From Desulfobacterales bacterium (GTDB taxonomy: Bacteria; Desulfobacterota; Desulfobacteria; Desulfobacterales; JAEINQ01): a stretch of DNA of 51,693 bases. Positions 44,007-51,590 of the stretch are shown here, one piece after another. Under the pieces are notes generated by a model. It worked only from the letters and a program-made list of their open reading frames with translations, did no database searches and was not told where the DNA came from. Position numbers and translations under genes: made by a program. How positions within the stretch are numbered: position 1 is the first letter of the stretch; each line of letters starts with the position of its first letter. The DNA lies in contig JAEINQ010000048.1 of NCBI GenBank assembly GCA_016342285.1, forward strand, positions 1 through 51,693, read 5' to 3'.

Positions 44007-45440
44007 TTGCCGCATCGATTTCTGGCCGTTGTCATTTTGGTCTGCTTGTTTTCCTTCACGGGCGCCCGGGCCGAGCCGTGGCGCCAGGTTCCTGGGGTTC
44101 TTCATGTCCAGACCCGTTTTGATGGGACCGGACGCTACGATCTGGATCAACTGGTGGCCCTGGCCAGGGCCAGGGGGATAGAGATTCTCATTCCTTCGGA
44201 CCACGACTACCAGGCCATGGAATACGGGGTTCCCCCGTTTCGTAATTTGATCAAGAAACGGGAGCGGCGCGATTCGGTGATCGGTATCGGACCGGAGAAG
44301 TTTCTGGCCAATATCGCCCGGGTCAATGCCGGGCAAAAAGATGTCCTGGTGATTCCCGGGGTCCAGTCCTCGCCTTTTTACTACTGGAGCGGCATCCCCT
44401 TCCGGGATGACTTTACGGCCAACAACTACCGCAAGGAGCTTCTGGTGGTCGGGCTGGGCAAGGCCGCGGACTATCGGAACCTGCCGGTCCTTCACGGACC
44501 GCTGTCCACCGAATACACGATCCGGCTCCTGCCCCGGGTCCTGGTGCTCCTCGGGGTGTTTGTCCTGTCTTTTTATCTCATTGCCCAGCGAGGGGCCATG
44601 CACTATCTGGGCATCGGGGTCGCTGTGGTCAGCGCCGGTCTGGCGCTAAACCACCACCCGTTTCAAAGCTCGCTCTTTGACCCTTACCACGGTGACCAGG
44701 GGGTCCGGCCCCACCAGGCGTTGATTGACTACGTCAACCAGCGGGGCGGACTGGTTTTCTGGCTCCACCCCGAGTCCAATTTTGGCGCCAATGGCGAAAA
44801 ACTCGGACCGGTAAGACTGCAAACCCCTCACTATGTGGATGACCTCATAAATACTGTCGACTATACCGGGTTTGAAGCCATCTACGGTGATACGGTGAGA
44901 ATGACGGATCCGGGCAAGCAGTGGGACCGGATCCTCAACCAATACTGCCGGGGAGAACGGGCCCATCCGGTATGGGGTTTTTCCGGTGCCGATTTTCACG
45001 GGGACCGCCGCGGAGAGGTCATCGACGAGTATCAAACCATTTTCCTGCTAAAAGAAAAAACCTCCGAATCGGTCCTTGATGCGTTAAAAAAAGGGCGCTA
45101 CTATGCCGTGCGGAAGTCGCCGCCGGGGAGAATCGTGCTGGATACTTTTTCTGTCTCCACCACGAAAACCGATGCCACCGCCATCATGGGCGAAACCCTG
45201 ACAGCCGCCGGGGTGACGGTGATCCGGGGCAGGGTGTCGGACCCCAACGGGGGAAAATATCGGGTACGGTTGCGGCTGATCCGGGGCGGAGAGGTTTTTC
45301 AGGAAATGGAAGGGGATCTGCCCATCGCCTTTGACTTCCATGACACCGAGCCCCGGCAGGGCATGACCTATTACCGGTTGGCGGCCTCCGGGGGGGGGCG
45401 CCGGATCCTCTCCAATCCCATTTTTGTTCGGAAGCCGTAG
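44007..45440 (+). CDS. Exported PHP-like phosphoesterase with internal membrane segments
   Basis: 477 residues if translation starts at the TTG at 44007, which has AAAGGAG 7 bp upstream and gives a clean signal peptide (MPHRFLAVVILVCLFSFTGA). A start at 43962 would overlap SulP. PHP-like elements: LHVQT (~32-36, normally LHxH), IPSDHD (~64-67), IPGVQSS, and GFSGADFHGDRRG. The second His of the first motif is replaced, so metal binding may be altered. Two membrane helices (~175-193, ~197-215) interrupt the domain, and a beta-rich C-terminal part (~375-477) follows. It is coupled to SulP by a 26-bp gap. The real substrate is unknown. Confidence 0.82.
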   Translation: MPHRFLAVVILVCLFSFTGARAEPWRQVPGVLHVQTRFDGTGRYDLDQLVALARARGIEILIPSDHDYQAMEYGVPPFRNLIKKRERRDSVIGIGPEKFLANIARVNAGQKDVLVIPGVQSSPFYYWSGIPFRDDFTANNYRKELLVVGLGKAADYRNLPVLHGPLSTEYTIRLLPRVLVLLGVFVLSFYLIAQRGAMHYLGIGVAVVSAGLALNHHPFQSSLFDPYHGDQGVRPHQALIDYVNQRGGLVFWLHPESNFGANGEKLGPVRLQTPHYVDDLINTVDYTGFEAIYGDTVRMTDPGKQWDRILNQYCRGERAHPVWGFSGADFHGDRRGEVIDEYQTIFLLKEKTSESVLDALKKGRYYAVRKSPPGRIVLDTFSVSTTKTDATAIMGETLTAAGVTVIRGRVSDPNGGKYRVRLRLIRGGEVFQEMEGDLPIAFDFHDTEPRQGMTYYRLAASGGGRRILSNPIFVRKP

Positions 45441-45474
45441 ACCGCGGTTTTCCACCAATCTAGCCTCTCCATTC

Positions 45475-45747
45475 CATCAAAATGCCGCCGGAGCCGAGGA
45501 GTCGGCCTCAACGGCCGAGGCAATGAGCGCCCAGGCCGAAGAGATGTACAAAATGGCGGGTGGCCTGGTTTCCCTGGTGGATGGGGCGAAAAACCGTGGC
45601 AACCAACGGGCACAGGGGAGACCCCGACCGGTTTCTTCGGCCTCCCGGGGCAAGGCGGTATCGGCTGCTTCGGTGCCACGGAGCCCGAAAGCCAAGCCAT
45701 CGCGGATGATCCCCCTCGATGACAACGACGACTTCAGCGATTTTTAA
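45475..45747 (+). pseudogene. C-terminal remnant of a methyl-accepting chemotaxis protein
   Basis: QNAAGAEESASTAEAMSAQ followed by AEEMYKMAGGLVSLVDG and a disordered tail ending DDNDDFSDF is the typical C-terminus of an MCP. The signalling hairpin tip, HAMP, sensor and start are missing. The frame opens within the 3' end of the preceding gene with no start signal. The strong terminator 29 bp downstream probably belonged to it. Confidence 0.75.
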
Positions 45748-45775
45748 CACCAAGGTGGAATAAACGAACATCAAT

Positions 45776-45809
45776 GCGCGCAGCCGATTCGGCTGCGCGC
45801 ATCTTTTTT
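45776..45809 (+). terminator. Rho-independent terminator
   Basis: GCGCGCAGCCG-ATT-CGGCTGCGCGC, a perfect 11-bp stem with a 3-nt loop, followed by ATCTTTTTTG. It ends the plus-strand block SulP, PHP-like gene and MCP remnant. Confidence 0.93.
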
Positions 45810-45864
45810 GAAGCGGGGAAAGAATCGATATCCGCTCATTCCTCCAACCCGACCCAAGGTTGAC

Positions 45865-45936
45865 ATGCAACTCAATATCCGCCAGATCAAATTATTGGCC
45901 AAACGGTTCCAGGTTTCGCCCGCCGCTTTTGTCTGA
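45865..45936 (+). pseudogene. Probable C-terminal remnant of an HTH (HigA/COG5499-type) antitoxin
   Basis: A 23-residue reading, MQLNIRQIKLLAKRFQVSPA plus AFV and a stop, resembles the closing helix of HigA-like HTH antitoxins. No upstream domain or toxin is present. It is too short to be sure. The rest of 45810-46110 shows only a small AAGCCC/GGGCTT stem near 45975. Confidence 0.4.
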
Positions 45937-46110
45937 TGTCAATGATGGAAAAGATCGTCCGTATTTCGACGTGAAGCCCCGATAACAGGGCTTTCAGCGT
46001 GGTCCGACCCCGATTTGCCGATTTGGCCGAATTGACAACTGGCTTGAGATTCTTAGGTTGATCATGGTGTTTTTAAATACCACAATAAAAATAAACCATA
46101 GGGAGGCGGC

Positions 46111-46506
46111 ATGAATAAGACAAAAAATGTTTGGACAATGATGGCTGTTGTGGCAAGCGTTTGTTTTTTGCTGATGGCCGGAACCGTTTCATCCGCTGCA
46201 GCGGCTGATGATTGTAAAGCCTTTGAGAAGAAGTTCACAAAAACGGCTGGTCAATACCAGGATGCCCTCAAGACGGCTAACAAGCTTGCTTCGAAAAAGA
46301 AGCCCAATATCGGCAAGCTTAACGCAGCCGCTAAAGACGCAAAGAAATCAAAGCGAGCATTCCTGCTCACGATGGAACGAAACGAAGGGAACAAAGAGAA
46401 GTGCGCCAAGGAGTGGTCGAAAGCGGAAAAATCAGTAAAGACAATTGAAAAATTGTCCGAGAAAAACAGAAAACTGCTGGCAAAAATCAAATCAAAGCAG
46501 AGCTAG
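46111..46506 (+). CDS. Small secreted Lys-rich helical protein
   Basis: 131 residues. Signal peptide of ~32 residues (VVASVCFLLMAGTVSSAAAA). The mature ~99 residues are almost wholly helical and very Lys/Ala-rich (KKFTKTAGQYQDALKTANKL, AAAKDAKKSKRAF, KSVKTIEKLSEKNRKLLAKI) with two Cys (in DDCKAF and KEKCAKEW) that could form a disulfide. GGGAGGCGGC precedes the ATG. I do not recognise the family. The high positive charge suggests binding to anionic polymer, membrane or nucleic acid outside the cell (inference). Confidence 0.75.
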   Translation: MNKTKNVWTMMAVVASVCFLLMAGTVSSAAAADDCKAFEKKFTKTAGQYQDALKTANKLASKKKPNIGKLNAAAKDAKKSKRAFLLTMERNEGNKEKCAKEWSKAEKSVKTIEKLSEKNRKLLAKIKSKQS

Positions 46507-46560
46507 GAAGCCGGTCTTCAATCCGAAGGCCTTCCGGCAAACCTTCACCCTAACGTTGCA

Positions 46561-46656
46561 AAAGCCGGAGGGCTCCAGAGCCAAGGCGCCAAGGGTGAAG
46601 TCGTCGTGTTTTACTGCGAACCCTTTGCAACGCAGGATCTGGAGTTCTCCGGCTTT
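46561..46656. repeat. Inverted repeat AAAGCCGGAG..CTCCAGA
   Basis: AAAGCCGGAGGGCTCCAGA (46561-46579) and TCTGGAGTTCTCCGGCTTT (46638-46656) pair at 17/19 positions. The unit lies just upstream of the PIN remnant and may be the insertion that removed its 5' part. Confidence 0.65.
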
Positions 46657-46721
46657 CCCGACCTGTCGGGCGTAGCCGTAGGCGAAGACTGAAGGGTAAA
46701 AAACACCGGAGAAATCATTAG

Positions 46722-46910
46722 GCCTTCTGGGACGACCTGGCCGCATTCTCCTTCCGACTCTTTCAAAAAGGCCTGACCGTACCCCTGACAGACACCGCCA
46801 TCGCCCTGCACTGCATTCAGAACAACGCGACCCTGTTTCACCGGGACCGCCATTTTGATCTCATCGCAGACGTCAGCGATTTGGAAATCGTCGCTTTGCC
46901 GGAAAGATGA
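46722..46910 (+). pseudogene. C-terminal remnant of a PIN-domain (VapC-type) toxin
   Basis: The frame after a TAG at 46719-46721 reads WDDLAAFSFRLFQKGL, TVPLTDTAIALHCIQNNATL, FHRDRHFDLIADVSDLEIV and stops at 46910. PLTD, the NNATLFHRDRHFD strand and the final acidic residues are the C-terminal half of a VapC-like PIN nuclease. The N-terminal catalytic Asp and any antitoxin are missing, so it is inactive. Confidence 0.75.
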
Positions 46911-46913
46911 GGG

Positions 46914-47720
46914 TCAAAGTCTGTTGTTTTGCTTTTCTCGTGCTTCGTCCACCAGCGTAAGGGATGCTTTCCATGCCTCCTTGCAGAACTCGATAATAGG
47001 TCGCAGCTCCATGGTTTCCGGAACCAGTTCATTACCGGGCCGGATCTGCCCCACTGAAAAATGATATGCCGACAAGGCGTCGATGTATGCCTTTCTCTGT
47101 TCTCTGGGGATGATGATGGGGGGAAGCCCGGTTTTCAAAACCGGGAGGTTCGCAATCAGCCGGGCCAGCCGGCCATTACCGTCAAAAAAAGGATGAATCC
47201 GGACGAACCCCATGTGCAAACGGACATAGGCGTTCAGGGCCTGCTGGTCATCTTCCGGTTGGATGGCCTGAACCAAATCATGATACAACTCAAACCACGC
47301 TTCCATCAGCAGGGGGACATCGGCGGGTCGGCCGTATTCGAATATAACCTGTTTGCCGTCAACAACACCGACCGTTGAGTTGGGCTCATTTTTCCATCGG
47401 CCGACAGGTTTGTAAACATCCACCACAACCTCGGTCTGCACCGCCTTGTGCAACGCGAATAGAGTCGTTTCGGAAAACGTTTCCTCTTTTGCAAGGCAGT
47501 CGTAGATCAGGTCGATGGCCCGGGCATGCCCCACCACCTCCTGATGGTCCTTGAGCGGCTTGCCGGAAACGGTCAGACCCTCTTTCAGAACAAAGGCGGT
47601 TTCGCCCAGGGTCAGCGTGTTGCCTTCGATGGCCGTGGATGTATGGGTCCACAGGTCCCGCAATTGAATCCGCAAGGCTTGGCGAATGTCGTTGTCCAGG
47701 CCTTTAAGAAATTCGAACAT
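46914..47720 (-). CDS. fic: Fic-domain protein (AMPylase type, class II)
   Basis: 268 residues. The Fic core HPFFDGNGRLAR (H176 to R187, HxFx[D/E]GNGRxxR) is intact, so transfer of AMP or another nucleotide moiety to a target hydroxyl is expected. An N-terminal inhibitory helix motif S28-TAI-E32-G33 ([S/T]xxxE[G/N]) identifies a self-inhibited class II Fic. A C-terminal helical region follows. I chose the ATG at 47720 (AAGGAA upstream). It has no adjacent antitoxin, as expected for class II. It faces the PIN remnant tail to tail. Confidence 0.93.
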   Translation of the reverse strand: MFEFLKGLDNDIRQALRIQLRDLWTHTSTAIEGNTLTLGETAFVLKEGLTVSGKPLKDHQEVVGHARAIDLIYDCLAKEETFSETTLFALHKAVQTEVVVDVYKPVGRWKNEPNSTVGVVDGKQVIFEYGRPADVPLLMEAWFELYHDLVQAIQPEDDQQALNAYVRLHMGFVRIHPFFDGNGRLARLIANLPVLKTGLPPIIIPREQRKAYIDALSAYHFSVGQIRPGNELVPETMELRPIIEFCKEAWKASLTLVDEAREKQNNRL

Positions 47721-47782
47721 GGTTGATATTCCTTCTTTTTTAAACCTAATGGGCGACCCCAATTCAGTGTCATATCGACGGG

Positions 47783-48226
47783 CTATTGGGGCTTTAGGTT
47801 GTCAAGATCAGCGAGATCTTGGGGCCGGCCTGTCGATGCCTTGTTCTTTCGCAGGTTTTCCAGGTCGACGAAATCCGTGGGAATGTCATCGATGGTGATT
47901 TGCACCTTGCATTTATAGGCATCTTCGAAATCGACCCCTTTTAGGGAAGTGAGAAGATCGATGCGGTTTGGCGGGTATCCCAGTTGAATGATCTGGTCGG
48001 GGGTTAAGAAATCGTCCGGCTTCAATCCCAGGGAGCCGAATCCGAATTGGTCCAGGGCGCCAATGAGCCTGTTGGCGTTTTCACTGTCGGCATGGATCCA
48101 GATGTCCAGATCCTTGGTATATCGGGGATGTCCGTGAACGGCCACCGCATACCCGTCAACGATAAGGTATCTCACCTTATTGCTGTTTAACAATTGAATA
48201 AACTCTCTGAAGTCTTGGGACAGCAT
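47783..48226 (-). CDS. Small nucleotidyltransferase-fold protein
   Basis: 147 residues. YLIVDGYAVAVHGHPRYTKD followed by LDIWI is the nucleotidyltransferase motif: the Gly-Gly signature is DGYAV (residues 24-28; the first Gly is Asp) and the metal Asp pair is D39/D41. Proteins of this type occur as toxin or antitoxin components of two-gene modules. The start ATG at 48226 lies inside the 64-residue gene upstream (about 50-bp overlap), so the pair is co-expressed. An upstream start at 48310 would cover more of that gene and is less likely. Confidence 0.85.
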   Translation of the reverse strand: MLSQDFREFIQLLNSNKVRYLIVDGYAVAVHGHPRYTKDLDIWIHADSENANRLIGALDQFGFGSLGLKPDDFLTPDQIIQLGYPPNRIDLLTSLKGVDFEDAYKCKVQITIDDIPTDFVDLENLRKNKASTGRPQDLADLDNLKPQ

Positions 48227-48371
48227 CGAATTTCCACCGGTGATATTCGGAACGGATTTCTTCAAGCGCTGCCAACCGGGCGAGGGGGGGCTGGGACTGC
48301 CAGAACTCAAAGTCGGACCTTGGTTCGTCGATTTTTACAATGCGAACGGTTTTTTCGATTCGTCCGGACAT
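48177..48371 (-). CDS. 64-residue partner of the nucleotidyltransferase
   Basis: Sequence features: a basic start (MSGRIEKTVRIVKIDEP), then DFEFWQSQPPLARLAALEEI and a C-terminal RLQRVYSIV. This FWQS-PPxxRLAALE-RLQRVYRIV pattern is a recurrent small protein placed directly before such nucleotidyltransferases (from memory of the pattern, not checked). It overlaps the next gene by ~50 bp in another frame. It probably forms a two-gene toxin-antitoxin-like module with it. Which partner is toxic is unknown. The ribosome-binding site is weak. Confidence 0.75.
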   Translation of the reverse strand: MSGRIEKTVRIVKIDEPRSDFEFWQSQPPLARLAALEEIRSEYHRWKFDAVPRLQRVYSIVKQQ

Positions 48372-48570
48372 GGCAAGGCCCGTTTTGTCAATATCATTTA
48401 AATCGTTGTTGTTTCCGAAAACATATCATGTCCGGCCATATATCTCAATCGGCATTTACACCATTCAAACAGGCAACTAACTGAATATATTTGCTTATAA
48501 GTATTGGCTCATCCATGGAGACCGGCACGGCCGGTTTGAACGGATTGCTGTGGAAAAGCCATCGGATTCT

Positions 48571-48650
48571 TTTGGTAACGAAACCCTTTTCGCTACCAAA
48601 GCGTTGAACGATCAGCTCAGATGTTAAGTGTTGAGAGCTGACCCCTTTGG
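48571..48650. repeat. Dispersed repeat ending GTTGAGA.CTGACCC, copy 1
   Basis: TTTGGTAACG ... GCGTTGAACGATCAG ... CAGATGTTAAGTGTTGAGAG, CTGACCCC. It aligns with 50595-50672. The rest of 48372-48657 shows no gene. Confidence 0.7.
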
Positions 48651-48657
48651 CCTCAGA

Positions 48658-50148
48658 TCAGCCTTCGGACAATTTTTCCTGCCGGCTCTCGCGAGCGGCA
48701 TCTTCAGGGTGGATACGCCATGTGAACAGGGGTGACAATAAATAGAGGATCATATATCCCAGACAAATCTGCCCGAAAACGGGGGTGAACACAATGATGG
48801 TCAGCAGGAGCAGGTTCGCGCGGCCAAACCACGGGTGGCGGCTCATGGTCCGTCCCAGGTGGATGTATCGGATGGGGTAAAGGTTCATGATCACCCCGGC
48901 AAACAGCATGGTGCCGGTTGCAACCCACCCCCAGAAAAGGATCCGTTGAGAAGAGAGCGCCAGGGCATGGTCGAATATCACCAGTGGTGACAGGACCAGC
49001 ATGGCCGCCGCAGGTGAGGGCAACCCTTTGAAAAAACCGGGTATCGGCGTCTTGTCCAGGGTAAAATAGACCAGTCGGCCCACACCCATGACCGCATAGA
49101 ATACGGCAATCCACCCCACGGGCAGCTGCACGAAGCGGTCTTGTCCAAACCGGGTCAGAGTGACGTAGAAAATCCAGGCCGGCACGATGCAAAAGCTGAT
49201 GGCGTCAGCCAGATCGTCCATGATGCCGCCCATGTTGATTTTCTTCTTCGGCGGTTGATCGGGAAGGGGCTCCGTCAAGCCCAACCGGCGGGCCAGGGCA
49301 CCGTCCAGCTTGTCGAACGTAGCTGCTCCAATCATCATCAGATAGGCTTCCCGCATCCGTCCCTGATAGGCAAAAAACACGGCGATGAGCCCCATTAGGG
49401 CGTTCATCACCGTCAGGGCGTTTGGAAATACCGACAGGATTTTCCGTCTGAGCACGTCGTCCCCGTAACACAGTTCATCCAGGCAGGCGGTGCCGTATTT
49501 GCGGCAATAGCCGGCGATAGACCCCAGATTGATGATGAGAAACAGAATTTCGATGAAAAACAGGATTCGCAGGGGGAGGTTGCCAAGGTAGGAGATGCGA
49601 AAATAGATCCATGACTCCGGCCCTTCGGGGATATAAAAAGCGTATGCGTAAAGCAACGCGCTGACCGGTGCAGCCACGATGGTTCGCATGCGGTTGTATT
49701 CGCTGCTCTCCGGCTCTACGCCCTGGCGGATGGCGAACCCGCGCATAAAGGACGCAAAGCTGTCCCGCACCAGGACCGTCACACAAAGCACCAGGACAAA
49801 GATTGCATGCATCAGCTGGCCATGGGTGGGATCTGTCTCGGACACCAGCAAACGCCACATCATACCGGCGGCGATGACCGGAAAGATAATGGAATAGACC
49901 AACTTGTCTGTGAGCCGGTCCGCCAGGGGGGCAAGCGTGGCGTTGGGCCTGAAGCGGGCCGAGAACCAGCCATCCACCAGATCGAAAATCATTGAGAGAA
50001 TCAGAAATGAAACCCCGACGGTATAAACTACCGGGTTTCTACCCCATATGACCGCTATGGCACAGATCATGCCGCCAAAAATCAGGACAGGGCGGCTGTA
50101 AACAAACATAGCGGCCAGCCTCGTCGGCAGCGGAATTTTATCGGTCAT
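48658..50148 (-). CDS. Tandem CDP-alcohol phosphatidyltransferase (two catalytic domains)
   Basis: 496 residues, integral membrane, roughly twice the family's usual length. Domain 1 (~1-215): D56-LV-D59-G60-WF-SA ... D77-RLT-D81; the four Asp are kept but the usual AR is SA and the usual Gly is A73. Domain 2 (~235-480): D279-KL-D282-G283-AL-AR, then an ~11-residue insertion, then G307-GIM-D311-DLA-D315, with FPNALTVMNALMGL and DAISFCIVPA typical of phosphatidylserine synthase. Such enzymes swap CMP for an alcohol on CDP-diacylglycerol. Two different products, or one catalytic and one regulatory half, are possible. The ribosome-binding site is weak. Confidence 0.88.
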   Translation of the reverse strand: MTDKIPLPTRLAAMFVYSRPVLIFGGMICAIAVIWGRNPVVYTVGVSFLILSMIFDLVDGWFSARFRPNATLAPLADRLTDKLVYSIIFPVIAAGMMWRLLVSETDPTHGQLMHAIFVLVLCVTVLVRDSFASFMRGFAIRQGVEPESSEYNRMRTIVAAPVSALLYAYAFYIPEGPESWIYFRISYLGNLPLRILFFIEILFLIINLGSIAGYCRKYGTACLDELCYGDDVLRRKILSVFPNALTVMNALMGLIAVFFAYQGRMREAYLMMIGAATFDKLDGALARRLGLTEPLPDQPPKKKINMGGIMDDLADAISFCIVPAWIFYVTLTRFGQDRFVQLPVGWIAVFYAVMGVGRLVYFTLDKTPIPGFFKGLPSPAAAMLVLSPLVIFDHALALSSQRILFWGWVATGTMLFAGVIMNLYPIRYIHLGRTMSRHPWFGRANLLLLTIIVFTPVFGQICLGYMILYLLSPLFTWRIHPEDAARESRQEKLSEG

Positions 50149-50287
50149 GGAAACAATGCCTGTTGGCCTGAAAAATATTGATCGGGACCGGCAATTATCA
50201 AGTCGCCGGTATCATAAAGGGATTGCGCACGCTAGTCAAGCTGCGAACGACCGGGTATCCGCATCGTCATCAGGACATGGTGCAGAC

Positions 50288-50410
50288 ATGGTGTCACGTC
50301 TTGAATATGAAGGCGGGCTTTATCATATCCTGTCCCGGGGGAATGAAAGGAAAGACATCTATTATGATGATCAAGACCGGCTGAGCTTTCTTGATATTTG
50401 CCAAAGGGCA
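50288..50410 (+). pseudogene. N-terminal remnant of a REP-associated (Y1) transposase
   Basis: MVSRLEYEGGLYHILSRGNE then RKDIYYDDQDRLSFLDIC is the start of a TnpA_REP/IS200-like protein, including the YHILSRGNERKDIY block. After ~40 residues the frame loses similarity, and the HUH and catalytic Tyr regions are missing. It lies ~185 bp before one copy of a repeat whose other copy is at 48571. Confidence 0.8.
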
Positions 50411-50594
50411 TTTCCATCCGGGCCAATTCAAGCAAAACCGCTGGATCTGGTGTGCACCAATGTCCTGGTTCATTTAGCTCGCTGTTTTTGTAATGGTTTC
50501 AACTGGTTCTGTCCGGAATGCTATCCGCAAAAATTACGGATAGAATTCCGGATAGAGACCTGGCGTAGTGCATTCTTTTGAAAAACCGGCTGTT

Positions 50595-50672
50595 GTTTGG
50601 GTAAAAAGACGCCTTTCGCCACACGGTGTTGAACAATCAGGCCAGATGTCAAATGTTGAGACCTGACCCTTT
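50595..50672. repeat. Dispersed repeat ending GTTGAGA.CTGACCC, copy 2
   Basis: TTTGGGTAAAAAGACGCC, TTCGCCACACGGTGTTGAAC, CAGATGTCAAATGTTGAGAC then CTGACCC. It aligns with 48571-48650. The stretch to 50841 has no gene. Confidence 0.7.
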
Positions 50673-50841
50673 GCTTTTTGCGGAATATGCCAAAGCCTGG
50701 ATAATAGGGCATCCAGTTGGCGACCCCGGTTCCAGCAGTAAGGCATTGGTGTTACAAAGCGAAAATACGAAATTTGACAAATACGGATTATGTCATTATC
50801 ATCACGAGTAATAAATTGGCATAAATCGTAAGGAGGCGGAC

Positions 50842-51108
50842 ATGCTGATCACTATTGACAAACGCGGCAGTATCAATCTGCCCCTGGCCGTTCGGAAGGA
50901 ACTCGGTCTGGATCCGGGCACCTATTTTGACCTCACCGTCGAAGATGGCGGCAACATTTCCCTGCATCCGGTGGCCATCTATCGAACGACGCGACTCAGT
51001 GAACAGGGGATCGTAAAGCTGAACGAAGCCCGGAATAGTGGACGCGGTGATTTGCCGGACTGGATGCGCCAGGAGATGCAAAATGCCGGAACTGATCCCA
51101 ACGAATAA
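50842..51108 (+). CDS. AbrB/MazE-type antitoxin
   Basis: 88 residues. N-terminal swapped-hairpin DNA-binding motif: MLITIDKRGSINLPLAVRKE, LGLDPGTYFDLTVEDGGNIS. The C-terminal part (~50-88) is acidic and probably wraps the toxin. AAGGAGGCGGAC precedes the ATG. The toxin gene starts 26 bp before this stop, the usual antitoxin-first order. It should repress its own promoter and neutralise the toxin. Confidence 0.92.
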   Translation: MLITIDKRGSINLPLAVRKELGLDPGTYFDLTVEDGGNISLHPVAIYRTTRLSEQGIVKLNEARNSGRGDLPDWMRQEMQNAGTDPNE

Positions 51109-51385
51109 GTTCATAGAAGACCTTGAAAAGTTTCGGCGGCAGGCGGCCCTGAGAAAGAAAATCGCCAAGGCCCTCATTCATCTCGAATCCAACCCCCTTC
51201 ACCCCGGCCTGCACCTGGAACGCATCGTCAATGACCCTTCTGCCTGGTCGATCCGCATCGACCGTCGCTATCGTATTTCCCTGGACATAGAGGTCCACCT
51301 CGACTCCGGCAATCCCGACTGGACTGCCCCGGTTCTGCTACTACGGGTGCTGGACCATGACGATCTTTATAAAAGCCCCCGGTGA
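51083..51385 (+). CDS. RelE/ParE-superfamily toxin
   Basis: 100 residues from the ATG at 51083 (AGGAGATGCAAA upstream). Typical small-toxin layout: N-terminal helices (IEDLEKFRRQAALRKKIAKA), HLESNPLHPGLHLERIV, and the strand core SAWSIRIDRRYRISLDIE ending LLLRVLDHDDLY. The basic RIDRRYRIS strand and the final His are the usual catalytic-surface elements in mRNA-cleaving RelE proteins; activity is inferred. It pairs with the upstream AbrB-type antitoxin, an uncommon but known combination. It is not the YoeB type. Confidence 0.9.
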   Translation: MPELIPTNKFIEDLEKFRRQAALRKKIAKALIHLESNPLHPGLHLERIVNDPSAWSIRIDRRYRISLDIEVHLDSGNPDWTAPVLLLRVLDHDDLYKSPR

Positions 51386-51526
51386 CAGCCTTGAGCAAGA
51401 GGTCAAGGTGCTGGAACCGGTGGCTTAGCTCACAAAACCACAATTGCGATGACATCATATTTCATTAACCGCAGACCCGCGCCGACCCCCGCAGACCCGC
51501 CGTCGCTATCGCTATAGCGTGCAAGC

Positions 51527-51590
51527 TTTTTTGGACCGGCCGACCTGGCCGGTCCCTAAAGGTCACTTTTAGGGGGCGAGGCTTTCCAAA
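51527..51590. repeat. Dispersed GGACCGGCC repeat, copy 2 (inverted)
   Basis: Reverse complement of 37743-37808, with the near-palindrome at 51533-51555 and GGGGCGAGGCTTTCCAAA at its far end. It lies downstream of the toxin gene. From 51386 to the end of the window I see no gene. Confidence 0.75.

Noticed and set aside
50842..51385. MazE-MazF pair
   Set aside because: The antitoxin is AbrB/MazE-like, but the toxin has a RelE/ParE-type layout, not the MazF barrel pattern.
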